DNA of 47,874 nucleotides. Origin: RGIG4140 sp045655105 (GTDB taxonomy: Bacteria; Pseudomonadota; Alphaproteobacteria; CAAHEQ01; UBA3637). Below, one piece after another: positions 41,101 through 47,874 of this stretch. The stretch is from NCBI GenBank assembly GCA_045655105.1, contig JAZOOQ010000022.1:1-47874 (forward strand), read 5' to 3'. Numbering within the stretch: the stretch's first letter is position 1; each line of letters begins with the position of its first letter. Both the position numbers and the translations under genes were made by a program. The notes beneath the pieces are model-generated. The model was not told where the DNA came from and made no database searches. It saw only the letters and a list, made by a program, of their open reading frames with translations.

Positions 41101-42076
41101 AGAGTTTTCCTTCCTTTTCTTCACGTGATAATGATCCAGAAATGGCAACCGCATCTTCTGTTTCGCCAAATCTAATTGTGAAATTCTTGATGCTATCAAA
41201 CCCATTTTGGGAAACATAACTCAAACCACCCGTAGCAGGAATATTTAAGCTAGAATTTAATGGTTTTAAACCAAACTCTTTCAAAACAATATTGGGTCTT
41301 TCAATAGAAAAAGAACCGTCTGCAGTTATAAATGAACCTTTTGCAGCTTGCGAAGTTATTTCACCTGATAAATCCATAGACATAGACTTATCTCTTGCTT
41401 TGATTGATAAATTAAAAGGAGCCGGTGTATCAACAAGCAATTGATTCAGCTTTAAACTTGTGGCATATTCATTTTCCAAATGAGCAATCATCCCTTCAAA
41501 AGAATAAGGTCCTTGAAGGGTATCCATTGTTACTTTCCCATTAATGTTCGTTAATTCAACTTTAGCATTTGTAACTTGATTATGATAATTAATAACACCA
41601 TTTTCAATTTCAAGATTATCAATGCGAGTATTCATCAAATCTGTTGAAAAGCCCAGAGCTGAATTTTCAATTGATTTATTTGATAAAAATTCAAAATCCC
41701 AGTTTACATTTTGGGCATCAATCCTCTCTAAATAAAGCACAGGATTTTCAAGCTTAATTTTATCGATAACAACGGGTTTGTTTAATAAAGATTTCCAAGT
41801 AAGCTGAATGGCAATTTTAGGAATTGTTACCATTACACCTCTCGAAGATCCTTTCGAGCTCGATAATGAAACATTATCAAAAATAATTTCTGGAGAAGGC
41901 ATCCATGAAACATAAGTTTGGCCCATAACGTTAAAATCACGGCCAGTTGCTTCACTGACAAGCTTTACAACACTTTTTTGAAAATTATCAGCATTAAATG
42001 AACGCGCCAAAAAATATCCAACGCCACCAACAATCAACAGAACCAGAAATAAAACTGTTAATAAAAACTTTTTCAT
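38198..42076 (-). CDS. AsmA-family protein with an unusual helical C-terminal extension
   Basis: A 1292-residue protein, anchored by one N-terminal helix (residues 4-24) and otherwise extracytoplasmic. The N-terminal half begins FNADNFQKSVVKLVSEATGRDFNVMGQ (quoted in part: VKLVSEATGRDFNVMGQ), then KIAIQLTWKSLLNKPVVIDKI, the AsmA opening. Repeated beta-strand blocks follow, with the AsmA C-terminal region (GNGKLQINNSLFVGADIQKI) near 930. AsmA-like proteins are thought to form lipid-transport bridges between membranes. From about residue 1060 the sequence changes to charged long helices (NERAERIKVAISEAREAVKT and onward), ending in an acidic tail. That extension is not usual. Its promoter lies just downstream of trkH, and the 3' end converges on the SUKH-like gene. 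Confidence 0.85.
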   Translation of the reverse strand: MKKFLLTVLFLVLLIVGGVGYFLARSFNADNFQKSVVKLVSEATGRDFNVMGQTYVSWMPSPEIIFDNVSLSSSKGSSRGVMVTIPKIAIQLTWKSLLNKPVVIDKIKLENPVLYLERIDAQNVNWDFEFLSNKSIENSALGFSTDLMNTRIDNLEIENGVINYHNQVTNAKVELTNINGKVTMDTLQGPYSFEGMIAHLENEYATSLKLNQLLVDTPAPFNLSIKARDKSMSMDLSGEITSQAAKGSFITADGSFSIERPNIVLKEFGLKPLNSSLNIPATGGLSYVSQNGFDSIKNFTIRFGETEDAVAISGSLSREEKEGKLFYTAGVDINHFNVVDWTDWINDVKKINLTDVNTPDYDLKLNAQKITNNDQVINDMSLSISKKNGRMIVHSLKALLDGETNISATGGSLIQDEKEGWSLILSGESKNLRTLLSKYIDIKSMAPNVLQKASFEGNVLWVQDNISVDIERFESDGGYLKGKVNYLKAETPFVGFTGSVENVDLDKYVGYKPQKEKQDLAFILPMIKSYFQGASFLKGKNGKVSVDMKEVTAFNLPMRKVKLEGSLDNGLLKLNQLRVTDAAMASVLSSAEIDKVGTAEQKINSLRLDFSTKELKLFLDRANLISYNSYLNKTDKLSANLTLSEDKNNWTGNYTTKIGELETILNGDISFENNIPVAKDLKVELTYPSFQKFLKDVVMTDKINNAVEGELTFKGLMSGSSQDMKFKSTDIQIGVNNLEVEGSLKNTSSQKSIDVKIKTPSFDFDKYILREFAHIFDEGRSSEKAFDFSGLDLWQIKARLETGQILLNAKELKNAVIDFAIQDKMLTLAELSGVPSNDGSSLKINGSLSWSGVPQLKMDVNLSGFELSPNLLSSSKTAFGGGLLTLSGKINALGKSPAEMRMSLAGNGKLQINNSLFVGADIQKITPLIQKTIQNRLPKHEFDTEISRFLTAGKTNIESLNGEFTIDNGVLKMMNASLKAEGFYSNPMQIIYNMPKKEIDVSVPISLAAYTDLPPFALSLKGKTSSPVYLTNFVDLSNAVEDLVEKDNTKIAEELQKEKEKLAAISSNERAERIKVAISEAREAVKTAEKKLYSGDNDSASYLLQNAKDALSVVNQLSVKESLTDAQYIQLMEQSRLAVLKASEAVDEAVKDLYFEDRKQVQAFVKQSKEMLERIEIVYEANPYIEIVAKLLPAVRQYTEALERINQSFGPDISVDEHASLMDAAKEAFLKVSRAYEYVSRFETDDMPKINPLSVRKIPNEDILDGSEVEASEEDDSEEIEETHHFKGVIER

Positions 42077-42130
42077 GATGTCTCCGATAAAAAAAAGAAA
42101 GTCCCCAAATTATCTTTTTATCCTTCTTTT

Positions 42131-42158
42131 ACTATACCATAACTTTTTGAAGTTTCAA
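42131..42158 (-). promoter_or_regulatory. Promoter of the AsmA-like gene
   Basis: On the minus strand TTGAAA (42158-42153) and TATAGT (42136-42131) are spaced by 16 bases, with TGG directly before the -10 as an extension. It lies between the end of trkH and the ATG at 42076. Confidence 0.6.
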
Positions 42159-42166
42159 GCTGTTTT

Positions 42167-43630
42167 TTAAATATTTTTTTTCCAAAAAAATGGCAAGACC
42201 AAAATTAAAACAGCTACAAACTCTAAACGCCCCAATAACATAAGAAATGAAAGAATATATAATGCGCCGGATGGTAATAATGCAAATGTTTTATCTGGAC
42301 CAATATATTCCCCAAGGGCTGGACCAATATTTGAAAGTGCACTTAAAGCTCCTGAAAAGGCAGAAACAAAATCCAATTGAAAGAGAGAAAGCAAAAGCGT
42401 TCCAATAAATAAGCTCACAAAATAAAGACCAATATAAGTTAAAACACCAAAAACAACATCTTCTTCAATAGCTTTATCACCATATCTTGGAACAAAAACA
42501 CCATGAGGACGCGCCGTTGATTTCAATTTAGAATGAATTATCTTAAAAAGAACTGAAAGTCGAAACATTTTAATACCACCAGTTGTTGATCCCGTGCAAC
42601 CACCTGGCAACATTAACACCATAAAAAAGGCCATTGCCCACGATCCCCAAAGTTGATAATTATCTAATGTAAATCCTGTTGATGTTAAAATAGAGGCAAC
42701 TGAAAAAACCGTTGTTCTTAATATATTTTCAAGTGAATCATTGTTAAATGAAACAGCCGCCCAACGAAGAGCCCCCATAAAAAGAACAAAACCAATAAAC
42801 GAAAAGAAATAAAGCTTAATTTGGTCATTCTTTCTGATAGAATCCATTGAACCATAAAACAAATAAATACTAAACATCAATGGCAATCCACCCCAAAACA
42901 TAAATAAAGATAACACCCACTCAATCAAAGGACTATTAAAATATGCAATCGAAGCATCATGCGTTGAAAAACCACCAGTTGCAACAACACTCATGGCGTG
43001 ATTTACAGCATCAAACAAATCCATCCCTGCCAATTTCAAGCAAACAGCCGCAAGGATTGTAAACAAAAGAAAATAAACCAAAATAGAAAGAACATTTTGA
43101 AAAATCGTTGGCGCGTCACGATTGCTTTCCCCCGAAACTTCTATATTAAAAAGTTGCATCCCGCCAGTTCTTAATGTTGGCAAAATCAAAATGGCAACAA
43201 CTAATATACCCAAACCACCCATCCAGTGCGTTAATGAACGCCATAATAACACTCCTTCGGATAATGAATCTAAATTTTGAAAGATGGTTGCACCTGTTGT
43301 TGTTAATCCAGAAACGGATTCAAAAATTGAACGCGCAAATCCTAAATTGTAAAATGAAAAAAAATAAGGCAACGCACAAAAAAAGATATAAAAAATCCAA
43401 ATAAGTGTTGTTGTCACAAACATTTCTTTTGTTTTAAGCGCACGATCCCCTCTTTCAGTTGAAAGAAGCAAAACACAACCTGCAGCAACCGTTAAAGCAG
43501 CTGTTACTGAAAAAATTTTCGCGGATTTAATATTGCCATTGATATAATCTAACCCTGCGGGAAATAACATCATAAATCCACACAAAACAACCATAAATCC
43601 AATAATCGAAAAAATCGACTGCCACTTCAT
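42167..43630 (-). CDS. trkH: Trk/Ktr-type potassium uptake protein TrkH
   Basis: A 487-residue membrane subunit of a Trk potassium channel/transporter, with about ten to twelve helices. It has the TrkH-type pore regions, each with a selectivity glycine: SGLTTTGATIF (about residue 105), MSVVATGGFSTHD (about residue 220), TSTGFTLDNY (about residue 316) and LSNIGPALGEY (about residue 435). PGGCTGSTTGGIKMFR is a characteristic family loop. The four pore loops (TTGA, ATGG, STGF, NIGP) are intact. TrkH normally needs the cytoplasmic NAD-binding TrkA; no trkA gene is in the window. GGGAG precedes the ATG. Confidence 0.95.
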   Translation of the reverse strand: MKWQSIFSIIGFMVVLCGFMMLFPAGLDYINGNIKSAKIFSVTAALTVAAGCVLLLSTERGDRALKTKEMFVTTTLIWIFYIFFCALPYFFSFYNLGFARSIFESVSGLTTTGATIFQNLDSLSEGVLLWRSLTHWMGGLGILVVAILILPTLRTGGMQLFNIEVSGESNRDAPTIFQNVLSILVYFLLFTILAAVCLKLAGMDLFDAVNHAMSVVATGGFSTHDASIAYFNSPLIEWVLSLFMFWGGLPLMFSIYLFYGSMDSIRKNDQIKLYFFSFIGFVLFMGALRWAAVSFNNDSLENILRTTVFSVASILTSTGFTLDNYQLWGSWAMAFFMVLMLPGGCTGSTTGGIKMFRLSVLFKIIHSKLKSTARPHGVFVPRYGDKAIEEDVVFGVLTYIGLYFVSLFIGTLLLSLFQLDFVSAFSGALSALSNIGPALGEYIGPDKTFALLPSGALYILSFLMLLGRLEFVAVLILVLPFFWKKNI

Positions 43631-43724
43631 TTGATGACTCCCTAAAAATTAAAGATATTTTAATTTTATTTCTTTTCAAAATCAATAAAAAAGTGTAAAA
43701 TCCTTTTAAATCAGAGAGGAAAAC

Positions 43725-44387
43725 ATGTATTTTGATGCGCATTTACATTTAATTAATGAACAAGAACTGATCCTGGCTCAGCAAAAAAACATCAATGGCT
43801 TTATTCTGAATGCAACAAAAGAAGATGAATGGGAACAAATTATTTCCCTATCTCAAAAGCATTCATTTATCTATGGCACCATTGGAATACATCCATGGTT
43901 TATTGACTCGATTTCTCATAATTGGGAAGAAAAAATGGATTTATATCTAAAAAATAATCCCTCTTTAATGATAGGCGAAATTGGTTTAGATGGATTAAAA
44001 AACGATATCAAAAAACAAGAAGAAATTTTTTTAAAATCTCTTCATCTTTCAAAAAAATATCAAAGAGTAGTTCACATCCATTCTGTTAAGGCATGGGATA
44101 AAATGCTTCCCATCCTTCAAAATTTTTCAGATCTCACTTTTTTATTTCATCGATTTAATGCATCCAAAGAAATTATTCAAGAACTAAAAAAATATAATGC
44201 ATGGTTTTCGGTAAATTCTCAAAAAAACATTGAACTGTTACCCATAAATAAAGTGTTAACAGAAACAGATTGTGACACTATGGATTATAATGCAGATAAA
44301 CTCATTTCTCTTGTGGATAACTTTGAATTATCAGCGCAACAAATTGAAGAAAATTTTTATAAATTTATTAAAAATTTGGAGAAATAA
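43725..44387 (+). CDS. TatD-family metal-dependent hydrolase
   Basis: A 220-residue TIM-barrel metallohydrolase. The metal motifs of TatD are visible: FDAHLHL (residues 3-9, H-x-H), GTIGIHPWFID, IGEIGLDGL (Glu ligand), VVHIHSVKAW (His), FLFHRFNA (His) and VLTETDCD (catalytic Asp). It is shorter than E. coli TatD (260 residues), having compact loops, but retains the metal ligands, so activity as a nuclease or phosphodiesterase is plausible. GAGAGGA precedes the ATG. The stop is directly followed by the ATG of tcdA, so the two genes are co-transcribed. Confidence 0.85.
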   Translation: MYFDAHLHLINEQELILAQQKNINGFILNATKEDEWEQIISLSQKHSFIYGTIGIHPWFIDSISHNWEEKMDLYLKNNPSLMIGEIGLDGLKNDIKKQEEIFLKSLHLSKKYQRVVHIHSVKAWDKMLPILQNFSDLTFLFHRFNASKEIIQELKKYNAWFSVNSQKNIELLPINKVLTETDCDTMDYNADKLISLVDNFELSAQQIEENFYKFIKNLEK

Positions 44388-45113
44388 ATGACTCAAAATA
44401 AAGATACAAGAACAACTCTTTTGCTTGGCGAAAATGGTGTTGAAAACTTAAAAAGAGCGCATGTAATGGTTGCAGGTTGTGGAGCTGTTGGTGGATTTGC
44501 ACTTGAAGCTTTAGCTCGGGCTGGTATTGGACATTTAACTGTTGTTGATTTTGATACCTTTGATGAAACCAATCTAAACAGACAACTTTTTGCCACAACC
44601 AAAACTCTTGGTGTTGATAAAACAACAGCAGTCAAAGATCGTTTATTATCCATCAATCCCGAACTTAAAATTACAGAAAAAAATATTAAAATTTCATCTA
44701 AAACAATGGAGGAGTTGTTTGATACAAAATATGATTATATTATTGATGCCATTGATTCTGTTAATGCAAAAAGTTTGTTAATTGAAGAAATTTTAAAAAA
44801 AGAGATTCCTTTTATTTCCGCAATGGGAGCTGCTCTTAAAACAGATTTAACAAAAATTAAAATATCTTCTTTTCATAAAACCATCGAGTGCCCATTAGCG
44901 GCATTTGTGCGCAAAAAATTAAGACAACGCGGTGTTTCACTAAAATTCCCAGTTGTTTTTTCAAGCGAATGCGTTTCAGATAAAAAAGCTCTTGCTCCTG
45001 AAAAAGATGCCAACACAAACAGAAGAGCCATGGGCTCACTTGTAACCGTTACGGGGATTTTTGGTTTAATGTGCGCCCATGAAGCCATTTTATTTTTAAG
45101 TCAAAAAGAATAA
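44388..45113 (+). CDS. tcdA: tRNA threonylcarbamoyladenosine dehydratase (TcdA/ThiF-like)
   Basis: A 241-residue E1-like enzyme. The ATP-binding Rossmann motif is VAGCGAVGGFALEALARAGI (about residues 26-45), with the VVDFDTFDETNLNRQLFA segment that follows in all ThiF/E1 proteins, KTTAVKDRL, and DAIDSVNAKSLLI. The length and lack of a rhodanese domain match TcdA (CsdL/YgdL), which cyclises t6A37 to ct6A in tRNA using ATP. A C-terminal hydrophobic segment (GSLVTVTGIFGLMCAHEAIL) is typical. The start abuts the tatD-like stop. The stop is directly adjacent to the converging clpB stop. Confidence 0.88.
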   Translation: MTQNKDTRTTLLLGENGVENLKRAHVMVAGCGAVGGFALEALARAGIGHLTVVDFDTFDETNLNRQLFATTKTLGVDKTTAVKDRLLSINPELKITEKNIKISSKTMEELFDTKYDYIIDAIDSVNAKSLLIEEILKKEIPFISAMGAALKTDLTKIKISSFHKTIECPLAAFVRKKLRQRGVSLKFPVVFSSECVSDKKALAPEKDANTNRRAMGSLVTVTGIFGLMCAHEAILFLSQKE

Positions 45114-47621
45114 TTATTTTTCAAAAATAAGTTCATCATTTTTTGACGTAATTTTGATTACATCTCCTTCATTAACAACACCGGACAAAAGCATTAAAGC
45201 AAGCTTATTTTCAACTTCTTGCCTAAATAAACGTTTTAATGGTCGTGCACCAAATTCTTCATCATATCCTCGTTCAGAAAGCCATTCTTTTGCCGAATCT
45301 GTCATTTCAACAGTGATATTTTTGTCTTTCACACGCTTTTTTAAGCGATTTAATTCTATATCAACAATTTTTCTTATTTCATCTTTTTTCAAGGGATGAA
45401 AAACAATAATTTCATCTAGTCGATTAATAAATTCAGGCTTAAAAAATGTTTTAAGCTTTGGCAAAATTTCTTTTTCATCTGAACCAGTTACCAAATTTGA
45501 AGTTAAAATCAAAAAAGTGTTTTTAAAATCAACTTTTCGACCCTGTCCATCCGTTAAATGCCCTTCATCTAACACTTGTAATAATACATTAAAAACATCT
45601 GGATGTGCCTTTTCAACCTCATCAAATAAAACAACTTGATATGGTCGTCTACGAACTGCTTCCGTTAACACACCGCCTTCGTCATAACCAACATATCCCG
45701 GAGGAGCGCCCAATAATCTGGATACTGCATGTTTTTCCATGTATTCAGACATATCAATACGAATAAAGGCATGTTCTTCATCAAATAAAAATGAGGCAAG
45801 CGCTTTGGCAAGCTCTGTTTTTCCAACACCTGTTGGCCCTAAAAACAAGAAAGAACCAATTGGCCGATTTGGATCATTCAATCCAGAACGCGATCTTCTC
45901 ACCGCATTTGAAACTGCAGTAATAGCCCCTTTTTGACCAACAACCTTTTTTGCAATTTCTTCTTCCATATGGATTAACTTTTCTTTTTCACTTCCCATTA
46001 ATTTATCCACAGGAATACCCGTCCATTTTGAAACAATGCCAGCAATTAAATCTGGAGTTACAATCTCATTTTCAGCACGTTCTTTATTTTTTTCTTCAAG
46101 TTCATTTATTTTCTTTTCAAGATCAGGTATTTTTTTATAGGTTAATTCGCCTGCTTTTTCATATAACCCATCTCTTAAAGCTTTTTCAACTTCGGTTTTC
46201 TTTAAATCCAATTCTTCACGCAATTGAGAAACCAATTGCAAACTTTGTTTATGAACATTCCAAATTTGATTTTCTTCAATAGATTGTTTTTCAAGAACAC
46301 TTATTTCTTCTTCCAATTTTTGAAGACGTTCTTTTGAAGCAGAATCTTTTTCTTTTTTAAGTGCTTCCCTCTCAATTTTAAGTTGCACCAAGCGTCTATC
46401 TAATTCATCCAAACTTTCAGGTTTAGAATCCATTGCCATTTTTAATTTACTTGCCGCTTCATCCATTAAATCAATTGCTTTATCTGGCAAAAAACGATCC
46501 GTAATATATCTATTTGAAAGAACAGCTGCAGAAACCAATGCCGCATCAGAAATTTTAACTTTATGATGCAATTCATATTTTTCTTTAATGCCACGCAAAA
46601 TTGAAATTGTTTCTTCCACCTTTGGTTCGCTCACATAAACTGGTTGAAACCGTCTTGCAAACGCTTGATCTTTTTCAATATATTTTTGATATTCTTTTAG
46701 CGTTGTTGCCCCAATACAATGCAGTTCGCCACGAGCCAATGCTGGTTTTAAAAGATTTGAAGCATCCATTGACCCCGTGTTCGCCCCTGCTCCAACAACA
46801 GTATGCATTTCATCAATAAATAAAATAACCTGACCTTGAGCATTTTTAACTTCATCTAAAACGGCTTTCAATCGTTCTTCAAACTCACCACGATATTTTG
46901 CACCCGCGATCAGAGCTCCCATGTCAAGCCCCATCAATCTTTTGTTTTTCAAACTATCTGGCACATCTTTATTAATAATCCTAAGGGCCAAACCTTCAAC
47001 AATTGCCGTTTTACCAACACCTGGTTCGCCAATTAAAATAGGGTTATTTTTCGTTCTTCTTGAAAGAACTTGAATGGTATGACGAATTTCATCATCCCGA
47101 CCAATAACGGGATCTAATTTTCCTTGTTTGGCACGTTCAGTAAAATCTGTGGCATATTTTTTAAGCGCTTCAAAACTATCTTCAGCTGTTGGAGATTCTG
47201 CGGTTCTGCCTTGACGCATTTCATTAATAGCTTGATTAAGTTTTTGGCTATCAACTTGATATTTTGGATTTAATAAAAGCGCTTGTAATAACCGTTCAAC
47301 AGTTACATAACTATCTTTCGTTTTATCTGCAATTTCTTCGGCTTTATCAAGAACTTTTAAAAAATCTTGAGAAACACTTGTTTGAACAGAAGAACCATGA
47401 ACTTTTGGTAAAGAAGCAACCTCTTCTTCAACAATTTGATATAATTTACCTAAATCAACACCTGCTTTTTGCAACAAAGAAGCAGCTAACCCTTCCTTAT
47501 CATCCAACATCACTTTTAATAAATGAACAGGCATTAAAAATTGATTACTGTTTCTCACTGCCAATGATTCGGCTGATTGAATAAAACCTTTAGATCTATC
47601 TGTTAATTTTTCTTGATTCAT
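45114..47621 (-). CDS. clpB: ATP-dependent disaggregase ClpB
   Basis: An 835-residue Hsp100 chaperone that, with DnaK, extracts proteins from aggregates. The N domain (about 1-145) is followed by AAA+ domain 1 with Walker A GEPGVGKTAIVEGLA (about residue 199) and Walker B VILFIDEMHTVVGAG. The long coiled-coil middle domain (about 400-525), diagnostic for ClpB, is followed by AAA+ domain 2 with GPTGVGKTELAKAL and VVLFDEVEKAHPDVF. The IGF/L ClpP-docking loop is absent, as expected for ClpB. The length is slightly below the usual 855-865. AGAGGTG precedes the ATG, and a sigma-32-like promoter lies directly upstream. Confidence 0.97.
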   Translation of the reverse strand: MNQEKLTDRSKGFIQSAESLAVRNSNQFLMPVHLLKVMLDDKEGLAASLLQKAGVDLGKLYQIVEEEVASLPKVHGSSVQTSVSQDFLKVLDKAEEIADKTKDSYVTVERLLQALLLNPKYQVDSQKLNQAINEMRQGRTAESPTAEDSFEALKKYATDFTERAKQGKLDPVIGRDDEIRHTIQVLSRRTKNNPILIGEPGVGKTAIVEGLALRIINKDVPDSLKNKRLMGLDMGALIAGAKYRGEFEERLKAVLDEVKNAQGQVILFIDEMHTVVGAGANTGSMDASNLLKPALARGELHCIGATTLKEYQKYIEKDQAFARRFQPVYVSEPKVEETISILRGIKEKYELHHKVKISDAALVSAAVLSNRYITDRFLPDKAIDLMDEAASKLKMAMDSKPESLDELDRRLVQLKIEREALKKEKDSASKERLQKLEEEISVLEKQSIEENQIWNVHKQSLQLVSQLREELDLKKTEVEKALRDGLYEKAGELTYKKIPDLEKKINELEEKNKERAENEIVTPDLIAGIVSKWTGIPVDKLMGSEKEKLIHMEEEIAKKVVGQKGAITAVSNAVRRSRSGLNDPNRPIGSFLFLGPTGVGKTELAKALASFLFDEEHAFIRIDMSEYMEKHAVSRLLGAPPGYVGYDEGGVLTEAVRRRPYQVVLFDEVEKAHPDVFNVLLQVLDEGHLTDGQGRKVDFKNTFLILTSNLVTGSDEKEILPKLKTFFKPEFINRLDEIIVFHPLKKDEIRKIVDIELNRLKKRVKDKNITVEMTDSAKEWLSERGYDEEFGARPLKRLFRQEVENKLALMLLSGVVNEGDVIKITSKNDELIFEK

Positions 47622-47642
47622 ATTGCACCTCTTTTTTTAATT

Positions 47643-47671
47643 ACATAGGGAGGTATGCACTAAAAATCAAG
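47643..47671 (-). promoter_or_regulatory. Sigma-32-like heat-shock promoter of clpB
   Basis: On the minus strand CTTGATT (47671-47665) and CCCTATGT (47650-47643) are separated by 14 bases, close to the sigma-32 consensus CTTGAAA-13/15-CCCCATNT. The predicted start lies about 15 bases before the clpB ATG. Confidence 0.65.
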
Positions 47672-47824
47672 CCTGTGGAGATAATTTTCTTCAACAACTT
47701 ATTAAATATAATAAAACAAGGAAAAACACGAAAAACAATTACAATTTAATAAATTAATCAAAATTTTAAAGTCGGAAATTAAAGGGTCGTTTTTTATTCC
47801 CTATTTTCATCCCCCTATACTTTC

Positions 47825-47833
47825 ATTATACCA
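47825..47833 (-). promoter_or_regulatory. Extended -10 element upstream of clpB
   Basis: On the minus strand TGGTATAAT is a perfect extended -10 box, about 205 bases before the clpB ATG. No -35 match is seen at the right distance. It might start a long clpB leader or a small RNA. The rest of 47672-47874 shows no gene. Confidence 0.4.
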
Positions 47834-47874
47834 TGGTTTCAAAATTTCGTGCCTAAAAATTTTCAAAAAAAATA

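Noticed and set aside
45154..47584. Several open frames antisense to clpB
   Set aside because: They are shadows of a highly conserved gene and show Leu/Gln-rich, non-protein-like composition.

Overview
The window reads as chromosomal DNA from an AT-rich alphaproteobacterium, probably an uncultured host- or gut-associated one. The evidence is a permuted two-piece tmRNA gene (positions 16013-16325) followed by an alphaproteobacterial-type SspB, a short bacterial SRP RNA, pilin-like proteins that start with the ESGRS-E-LxVL signature I associate with the gut Alphaproteobacteria of order RF32, and ribbon-helix-helix proteins of the alphaproteobacterial kind. The placement is inference from gene content; no rRNA gene is present. 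Almost all genes are housekeeping and tightly packed, with no transposase, integrase or phage gene.

Layout. 1-2120: minus-strand genes for a cut-off glycosyltransferase-like protein, two small cytidylyltransferase-type nucleotidyltransferases, a pilin-like protein and a 42-residue lipoprotein. 2140-7489: argS, SRP RNA, a second pilin-like protein, a ThpR-like protein with an altered first catalytic motif, and the def-fmt-truA operon. 7555-11706 and 18645-21838: two halves of a MoxR/Bat-type locus (BatA, BatB/C fusion, BatD; then MoxR, DUF58, DUF4381-like, TerB-like), separated by about 7 kb of unrelated genes. That interval holds rpmB, a KPIIYLYP-type membrane protein, a J-domain protein, two ribbon-helix-helix genes, rlmB, a seven-repeat mTERF-like helical protein, ssrA, sspB, uppP and a beta-propeller-like protein. 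21940-24035: rpmG, a ZIP transporter and a metallophosphoesterase.

24116-29190 is a complete compact type II-C CRISPR-Cas system: eight 30-nt spacers, cas2, cas1, a 1017-residue cas9 and a divergent tracrRNA with a 24-nt perfect anti-repeat. Every repeat ends in an extended -10 promoter (TGCTATAAT), so each crRNA probably has its own promoter, as in Neisseria meningitidis. The decayed first repeat has kept only that promoter half and has gained a -35-like hexamer.

29203-33495: an Uup-like ABC-F protein and a CPA2 antiporter. 33645-38193 is a four-gene operon: a membrane protein with a nuclease-like C-terminal domain, a VirD4/TraG-like coupling ATPase, a protein with an HNH-like motif, and a SUKH/SMI1-like protein. 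It resembles a secreted toxin/immunity pair tied to a type IV coupling protein, although the HNH motif lacks one histidine. 38198-47621: a large AsmA-like protein with an unusual helical tail, trkH, a TatD-like hydrolase, tcdA and clpB, the last behind a sigma-32-like promoter.

The most interesting points are the coupling-protein operon, the mTERF-like repeat protein, the promoter-bearing CRISPR array with its converted first repeat, and the ssrA-sspB linkage.
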